From positions 9,610,001-9,674,000 of the forward strand of contig NC_135143.1 of assembly GCF_051014445.1 (NCBI RefSeq): a stretch of 64,000 nucleotides of DNA. The letters run 5' to 3'. Position 1 is the first letter of the stretch. Every line of letters starts with the position of its first letter. The DNA is from Colletes latitarsis. Taxonomy: Eukaryota; Arthropoda; Insecta; Hymenoptera; Colletidae. A model generated the notes under the pieces. That model did no database searches, was not told the origin of the DNA, and saw nothing but the letters and a program-made list of their open reading frames with translations. This document shows positions 57,341 through 64,000 of the stretch, piece by piece. Made by a program: the position numbers and the translations under genes.

Positions 57341-60300
57341 ATCAATTTTACTGCAACATAACAAGGACCTTCCAGAGTCTTCTCACGCGTATATACAGGC
57401 TGCGAGCATATGGCATCTATCCGAACGGAATTATCGAAGTTTATCCTCGAGAAAAATGTATTCGTAGATCGGTGATTCGGGGTCAAGCATCGGAAAAATG
57501 GCGCTTGGGTTGGATCGAACGCAGCCAGGTCGACGGTCGTTTCTTTGGAAAGGAAAGGTGTATCGCGGCGAGGAGAAATCGAGATCGAAAGTTTTGATCG
57601 ACCGTCGATGGAAACGTTCGAGCCTAGCAACACGGTTTTAAGAATCGAGCTACTAGGCTCGAGATAACGAGAAAACCGTACGGGTCCGTGGTGCAATTAA
57701 TTCGACCGCGAGGCATGTACGGGATTGAAGCGGTACATAAATCTCCGATCATCGTAAATTTAGGGGCCCGTCGGTAGTTCGTAGGACCGTTCGCGTCTCG
57801 GGCCGCCATTGTCTTGGACGGTGTGCGTGTGAGCCAGCGCGAGTGTATCGTTTTCTCTCACCTCCGGTCGGCGCTGCTAATGAGGCACGGTGTCGTCTTT
57901 ACGGATCACCCCGTAGGCACCCTTAAACATCCGAGCGGCGAATCCCGCGGGGGATTGTCCGCGCTACCGAGAGCAAAACGGCCTGGGCTCTCCGGTCTGT
58001 TCTGGCCTGGCCGTAGGGGAAAAGAAAGATTTCTGCATGTCCCGTGCCCCTCGCCCCGTAGGAACAATGCGACGCTGTTGCACCGCATTCGTCGCATTGA
58101 AATGTATTGGTGAGGCGTCCTCCCCGGTGCGCGCATTGTGTCGCAAGAACGCGCGTGTGTTCGAACCGTACTTACGCGGCCATGGGTTTTCTTCGTACCG
58201 TGGTGGTGGTGGCAATGGTGGTCGGTAGCGACGGTACGCGGTGTGGTATGGTTTGGTATGGTGGCACGCGGTAAGCACGGCCCCGTATGCAGACAGTTTA
58301 GCGGTGACCGCCCCGCGAGTCCAGTTGTCGCGTGAAATATTGCGATTCATAAAATAAAACAGGCCTGCGGTCGAGGACGCGTAGATATAGCCGCCGGCCG
58401 CTAACCCAGACCTAACCCGGCCGCCATCACCCCCCTCGGTCCCCCATATCTCTCTGCCACTCCTTTTCTCTCTATCCCTTTACCGGCTCTTTTCGAAACC
58501 CAGTATCCCCCGAAGCCCCTGCTTCCATCCAACGGCGCCCCTGCCCCTCCGCAATCTTCTTTTCCGACCTTTTGCTTCGGCTCCGTGTCCGCCCGCCTAA
58601 CCCGACCTAGCCTGCATCGCATCATCGACTCTTTATCCCCCGGTCCACGTTCCTCCTCGTATCGTATCGCATCGTACCGTACCGTCTCTCCGTTCCTTCT
58701 TCGCGGCGACGAGTTTCTTTACCGTCGTTCCCCGGTCGCCCCGTTCCAGTTCCCCCGTTCCCGTACGCTGAAACGTCGCCAAACCGCAGACACCGTGAAC
58801 CGCGCGGCGCGGTTCGAGATCTCTCAGTGAAATTTTTCGCCGCCTAGCGCGCTTCTATTGGCCAGGCCACGTTCCTGGAATCCGTCCTCGATACGAGGAA
58901 CGCGCGAAACACACGTACGCATACGTGTACATGTATAGACGATCGCTCGCGCGCGAGCGGAAAGCTCGTCCACGGCGCCGCACTACCGGGGCGAATGCGG
59001 TAACGAGGGAAGAAAGCTGCCGTATCCCAGGGCGAACGAAATAAAAAATACGACGCCGCGCTCGCGAGTCCCGACGTTGTTTTATTTAATTAAAAATTTT
59101 TTCCCGCCGTCACTGGCGCTGCTCGCGAAACGCGCGCCCGAAAGGGTAACGAATGGCCGTGGGTGAGCGCGGCTATTCCGCGCAGAAATTCGGTACGTAA
59201 CCGTGCACGGCCGCCTGCGGAGGATATCCCGATAACGAAGAACTCGCGATCTTCCCCTAACGAATGATCGTCTTCGCTGAACGAGAAGGCAGAAACGTCG
59301 ACGTACGTTACGGTTAAGACGCTCCTCCGTTCTGGAGATTCCTCCTTTTCCGCCGACGAAATTAGCGGAGGACATGTTTATTGTAAATGAATCCTACTCC
59401 GGGAACGGCTCGTGGAAGACTGGTACATGTTCCAGGGGTGGCGGATCGGAGAGACGAAGACGGAAGTAAAGAGAGAGAAGGACCGGGTGAGGGTAGTTTG
59501 GAGGGCGCGCGCGCTCGCTGCTCCGATTTATGCGCCCGTTACCGAGCCCTCTGGCGCAATTAAGCTCGCGTTATAATATTGTTGTTTATTCTGAGCCTCG
59601 GCTGCGAAGCGTTAACCACCCCTCCCCGCTCCCCGCCCGCGCTGGTTTTACTGGCAACAACCAACCCTGCGATCCCCTAATCTCCCTGACGCGGCAGCTA
59701 GAATCTCTCGCTCTTTCCCGTTTCCGCTACCCGCGACGTTTCCCTCTCTCTTTCTCTCTCGCCCACATACACACACACTATCTCTTTCTCTCTCTCTTTT
59801 GCTCCCACCGACTTACAGCATCAGCGCCAAATGCGGGACTAACAAACCACTCCCCAGAGATGGCCAGAAACGAAATTCCGTTTTGTTTGCCCCCGCCAGG
59901 GCCGCCTTTGATTGGGATTCGCGCGTTAATTTCAACTTATTTTGACGCGCGGTCACGTACAAACTAATCAAACCCCCGGCTTTTCGGAGTCCAAAGTATC
60001 TGACGTTTTCGGTCGTCCGATCGTTTGTCCCGATTTGCGTTCTCGTTCGCGCCAAATCCAAACGATGCCCGCCGATCGAGCCCGGTCTCTCGTCGAGAAG
60101 ATTTATCGCTCGAAGGGTCGGGAGGATCGGGAATGCCGCCGATCGGTCCGTGGAACGCGATTTCTCCGCTCGCGTCAAACTTCTTCGATGGCCGATCGCG
60201 CGCGCGCTCCCCCTCCCCAGATTTATCCTTCGTTTTCCGAAAATCGGGAGAAATCTATAATTAAACGCGCGAATTCGTCTTTCGAGCTTTTATCTCGGTT

Positions 60301-60800
60301 GGAATCGGGCAATTTATACCGTTTAAACGACGCGTGAATCATTCGTTGAACCGGTTTTCTCGCCACGATCTCGGTATCGTTGACGAAAGAACCACGCTCG
60401 GAATTCGTATTCCACTCGAAATTCGACGTTAACGCGACGATTCACGATGCTCGATTTTATTTTAACTATCTGGGTCAGTAGTTTTTAATCTTATTAAGCT
60501 CACGACACTGTTCGGGAGATCTTTCGATATTTATGGGCGCGCTGCGCGAGTCAGAAAAGAAAACCTGACACAGGTTTTTATCGCAAACGATTATTTATTT
60601 AATCCACGTAACTGGAAGACGCGATGCTATATTTTATTCTTTGGTTTTGCATTCCTTGTTCCCCAGAACTATGAAAATGATAAAACTCTGTCAGAAACGA
60701 CTGTGAATATTCCTGTTATAATTTCGTTTGTCGTTGTATCGTTCACAAAACGCATTATCGATATCAGTATTTTGCGTTTAAGACTTTTGGTCTTTCTAGG
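57341..60800. other. GC-rich CpG-dense island
   Basis: Frames of up to 145 codons overlap in several registers with no domain. A GGTATGGT-type near-repeat lies at about 58240-58262. A CT/CA-rich run at about 59740-59800 is the only pyrimidine-rich + strand tract of this size I noticed. Its role is unknown. Confidence 0.4.
59740..59800 (-). repeat. pyrimidine tract with (CA)n and (CT)n
   Basis: TCTCTCTTTCTCTCTC, then ACACACACAC, then CTCTTTCTCTCTCTC on the + strand. Confidence 0.75.
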
Positions 60801-60804
60801 CAAA

Positions 60805-61113
60805 ATTCGTAGGTACATTAGAACACCAGTATAATTAAGTATTTATATGTTTCTCTAGTTCATTTTCAACTTGAAGCTCGGCTGTTTGGTAGCTCTACCA
60901 TCTTTATCTTTGTAATATGTTAGGAAGTGTGCAACATCGTTTCCTCCGTATAGTTGCCCATCAAATTGGTCACCTAATGTCACTGCACGAACATAATTAC
61001 AGCGATCCCTCGTTAATGTTCGTTGGCTCGAGACCGTGACGCGAACGTTATCGAGGGAGGTACTATTCCAGGAATCGTCCACTCTTATCTCCGATAAAAT
61101 GAGAAACACTGAG
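60805..61113 (-). pseudogene. copy 2 of the small secreted-protein-like family
   Basis: Read on the minus strand from a possible splice acceptor (CACTCACACTCAG, ending at 61111). The frame gives FLILSEIRVDDSWNSTS, then 61000-61064 repeat DNA, then NYVRAVTLGDQFDGQLYGG, HFLTYYKDKDGRATKQP and KLKMN with a stop at 60855-60857. Homology with window bases 1-258 covers both halves and runs past the stop to about 60805. Here the interrupting repeat does not break the frame, so an 84-codon product from an internal ATG is formally possible. The shorter N-terminal part lacks a convincing signal peptide. No known domain recognised. Confidence 0.45.
61000..61064. mobile_element. 65-bp palindromic miniature element inside copy 2
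   Basis: Left end CAGCGATCCCTCGTTAATG and right end CGTTATCGAGGGAGGTACT pair as an imperfect palindrome. The position relative to the host frame is the same as the half element at 72-97 in copy 1, so the insertion predates the duplication. Confidence 0.65.
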
Positions 61114-61700
61114 TGTGAGTGAAATAGAGGGAAACGTTCAACGTTTGTTTATTCTCTAGATTCTAATATCGCTCAGAAATTAAAGTACATATATAGTTCC
61201 TTTTACAAATTGAGCAATAATCGTATGGTAGCTCAATTTTAAAGACTGATTCAAATACTTATTAAGTATTGTAATCTTCCATAAGATTTTGCAACTCTTT
61301 AAATTAAGTATACTTTGACATGTAACACATCGACTGCTAGACCAAGCCCCTCAAATTGTCCACGAAAACGAAACTTTGCTTTTAGATAATTGGAAACTAG
61401 TGTACTCGCAATTTGTCATAGAACTTATCTTTGCAGCCTCGTTAAAATTCAAGAGTCCTATTTAGATATATTCTGTTTAACTTCTAATTTTTAAAATTAA
61501 TTTTATCTATTTCCTTAGTGAAAAATTATGTTACTCGCTAAGCTGAGCAGAAGTGAGTCGATCGTCTAATTATTAATATAAATAAATACTGTGAAACGGT
61601 TGACTTTTGTAGCTCTCTATTTAGAAGCAATCTACCGAATGTTTAAACCTCGTTTAACGTTCTACTGCATTTGTTCGAAAGGATAATTTATTTGCCCGTA
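61114..61700 (-). repeat. upstream part of family copy 2, shared with the right window edge
   Basis: Blocks at 61116-61135 (GTGAGTGAAATAGAGG), 61514-61530 (CCTTAGTGAAAAATTATG), 61608-61645 (CTCTCTATTTAGAAGCAATC) and 61646-61657 (AAACCTCGTTTAA) match, inverted, the sequence at 63790-64000. Copy 2 holds about 350 bp (about 61139-61484) that copy 3 lacks. The pyrimidine-rich end near 61111-61135 looks like an intron 3' end, so this may be an intron plus 5' exon region. Confidence 0.6.
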
Positions 61701-62216
61701 AATAAATGTATAATAATATTATAATTTGGTCCATGCGACAGGTTGGAACGTCGGTGGTCCCCGATTCCATGCGCGTCCTTGTGCTCGCGTGGTGAGAGCA
61801 AAAAGCTGTTTACTGGAATCGAATCAAACCTGGAATTTCGATCGATGGGTCGAGTCGGAGGACCGCTCGTTCCGATCGTTCGATATAATTTGACGTAAAC
61901 ACCGGCGCGTCCCGACTCAATTAACGCGCGTCGCCATTTTTTTCCTCGAGACGTTGTACGAATCAACCCTTTCGGTGCTTAACGAAACCGTCGAGAGTAT
62001 AGTTAAAAAATTGCCGCGAGTCGTACAGCGTAAATAGCGAAAGGGTTTGAACGTTGAACAGAGGTAAATCTCGATGGAATCTAACGAGCAAGAAGATCTC
62101 GATGACTCTAGATCGAGAGGGTGCTTCGCCATGATCAAGATCGGGTTCCGAGTAAGACGGATAGAGAAGGAAAATCGTTGGTAAGAGAAGAGACTCGTGG
62201 AGAAAGCGAGAGGGAC

Positions 62217-62240
62217 GCAGGTGCAACCTGCACCGGTGCG
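62217..62240. repeat. two abutting short palindromes
   Basis: GCAGGT-GCA-ACCTGC is followed directly by the perfect palindrome GCACCGGTGC, which shares its first bases. Confidence 0.7.
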
Positions 62241-62244
62241 GGAA

Positions 62245-62268
62245 GGACGTACGGACGTACGGACGTAC
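62245..62268 (+). repeat. (GGACGTAC)3 octamer array
   Basis: Three perfect copies, then decayed GAACGGACG. Confidence 0.85.
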
Positions 62269-63774
62269 GAACGGACGAAGGTGGGATTGAGTTATGACAG
62301 CGTTTGCTCCAGGGGGCCGGCTCTGGACCCGACGAAGCGGATATTCTTCTTATTCTTTATTTCTTCGTCTGCGGCCCCGCCGTAGGAACCGTCGGCCATG
62401 CATCACCTTCGGTTCACTCTGGTCCAGCCTCCTCTTTGGCATCGTTCCACGACCACACCACCATCACGGCCCATCACGATCCCACCTTGGCCATCGTCCG
62501 CTGGAAACGTTGATTCCACCCACCGCGGCTGCATGAACTCGAACCTCGGACTCTCCGAGTATTTGCCTTTTAACCGTTCCAGGTCGACTCCGTATCGTCT
62601 CGAATCCGCTCTCGCGCTCCTCCGATTCTCCGGATCGACGCCGAATTTTGCTGGATAAGGAAGATTTCGATCGGTTTCGCGTGGATCGTGGACGGTGGAT
62701 TTCTCGTGGAAAGCGAAAAATCGTGAAATTATGGGGGAACAGCGGTGAGTTTGTTTCGGGATGAGAAAGAGGCTAGTCCCGAGGATACGTCGGTGACAGA
62801 GTCGAAGAAAGAGCACGGCAAAGTCGCTTGTAAATCATTCGCGGTAATAAAGATCCACTTGTCGTGGCCCGATATTTATGAATCGCCCTCGGTCGCTCCG
62901 CGCCAGAAGAGAATCGGCTTTTAGCTCTCTCGTGGCTAGTCGGAATGAACGATCGTCCGATTTCGAGATAATCGAAGAGGTCAGGGGCGGAGGGGACTAG
63001 GGCGCGGAGAGGACTTAGCGCGCGCGGGGCAGGAAAGATGTCGGCCGGTGGAAGGCGAGAAAGGCGAGGAGAAGAAGACGAGACGAGAACGACGGAGACG
63101 AGAAAGCCGAGGAAGGGGGGAAAGTCGAGGCGGAGGAGGACGAAGAGAAGGAGAGACGGACGAAGAAGAAGTCCGAGTCGTCGTTCGTTGTAGAGGCCGC
63201 AGACCGACGGACCGACCGAGCGAGCGAAGGACCGCGAGGCCATAAATACCTCAGCGCGTTCAGCCAATTAAAACAAATCATTTTAATGCGCAACCTTTTT
63301 AATTAATGCCCGTGCTCGCTCGCTCCCATCCGCTTCCCTCCTCTCGGATAGTACACGATCGCTTCACCAACGGCTCCGCCATTCCCATCCCAGAACGATC
63401 GAGGCTATATTAACCTGTACGTCGCTGTATTCCGGTTGACTTTACCTTCGAACGCATACTCCCGGGCTCGATCTATGACCGACGCTGCCCCCGCTCGATC
63501 GCGAATTTTATCCAACTACGAGTCCCGCCACCGTTAACTCCTCCGTTTTAATTATACCAATTTTCGCCTCGTGATTGCCGGGGACTGCGTGTCTTATCTG
63601 CGCGTCGATCAGCCATCATCGCCGAGATTTATACCCGTCGATCGCCAACAACCGACGTTCCTCAGCCGCCATCGAAAACTAACCACGGTTGGCGTCTTCT
63701 TTTCATCCTACCTTCCGGGCGTTTATTTCACCTTCGTTAAGCAGCTCGTTCAAACGATTATTATTATTATTTAT

Positions 63775-64000
63775 TTATTTACGAGTTAAGAAATTATCCT
63801 CCGGAGCAAATAAAATACAACTTAAACGAGGTTTGACAAAATATTCAATAGATTGCTTCTAAATAGAGAGTTACAACAATCAATCAATTCAAAGTATCTG
63901 TTATATTAAAAATTAGACACATATGGACAACATGATTTTTCACTAAGGTGCTAAAGAAATTAATTCTCAAAATTAGATTGTTTCTCTCTGTTTCACTCAC
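63775..64000 (+). pseudogene. copy 3 of the secreted-protein-like family, 5' part only (cut by window end)
   Basis: The DNA is the inverse of the upstream part of copy 2: TTAAACGAGGTTTGACAAAA, then GATTGCTTCTAAATAGAGAG, then CATGATTTTTCACTAAGG, ending TCTCTCTGTTTCACTCAC. The last bases equal the pyrimidine tract that precedes the copy 2 coding part, so coding sequence would be expected just past base 64000. Whether this copy is intact cannot be judged here; it is typed as a pseudogene only by analogy. Confidence 0.45.

Larger units (their letters stand above)
61701..63774. other. GC-rich spacer between two inverted family copies
   Basis: CpG-rich, with a palindrome pair at 62217-62240, an octamer array at 62245-62268 and a purine tract at 63000-63190. 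Frames of up to 164 codons are low complexity. It could be a shared promoter region for the divergent copies. Confidence 0.4.

Noticed and set aside
1..64000. Conserved insect microRNAs and functional tRNAs or rRNA
   Set aside because: I scanned by eye for well-known mature microRNA sequences and intact tRNA arms and found none; a covariance-model search would be needed to exclude divergent ones.

Overview
The window looks like nuclear DNA of a hymenopteran insect, most likely a bee or a relative. The signs are CpG-rich GC islands alternating with AT-rich DNA, many short terminal-inverted-repeat elements, degenerate mariner, copia and piggyBac-like pieces, and one multi-exon C2H2 zinc-finger gene with compact introns. 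The species is inferred and not read directly from the sequence.

Layout. 0-46 kb holds no protein-coding exon I can support. It is a mosaic of GC-rich, often purine-biased islands (about 2.6-6.8, 9.3-11.1, 14.3-15.5, 17.2-18.5, 20.4-25.7, 27.6-28.9, 36.0-39.1 and 43.6-44.6 kb) and AT-rich stretches seeded with small repeats. Good splice-donor sites at 9784 and 24248 sit at the ends of GC-rich stretches and could close non-coding first exons of the gene downstream; this is inference. At 39.3-43.3 kb a decayed Ty1/copia element is split in its gag region by a 2.8-kb giant palindrome (arms about 0.92 kb). The palindrome carries a piggyBac-like C-terminal zinc-ribbon fragment in each arm and a 1.18-kb TA-flanked repeat element at its centre.

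46.1-51.9 kb holds the one clear gene: five coding exons on the + strand (46132-47100, 47165-47434, 47579-47896, 48602-49209, 51372-51860) with mutually consistent splice phases. They encode 884 complete codons with 13 zinc fingers plus the first half of a 14th. The gene therefore continues, but its next exon was not found. Its third intron carries a 0.2-kb inverted-repeat element; its fourth carries a 1.56-kb relative of the element at the centre of the palindrome.

52-60.8 kb is non-coding again, with a Tigger/pogo-like element at 54.4-54.8 kb and a GC-rich island at 57.4-60.5 kb. Three members of one unrecognised family lie at the window edges: 1-258 (+), 60.80-61.70 kb (-) and 63.78-64.00 kb (+, cut by the window end). 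The first two share a small secreted-protein-like reading frame interrupted by the same 65-67-bp palindromic repeat. The second and third lie head to head around a 2.1-kb GC-rich spacer.

Coordinates of repeats were read by eye and may be off by a few bases. No similarity search was run.
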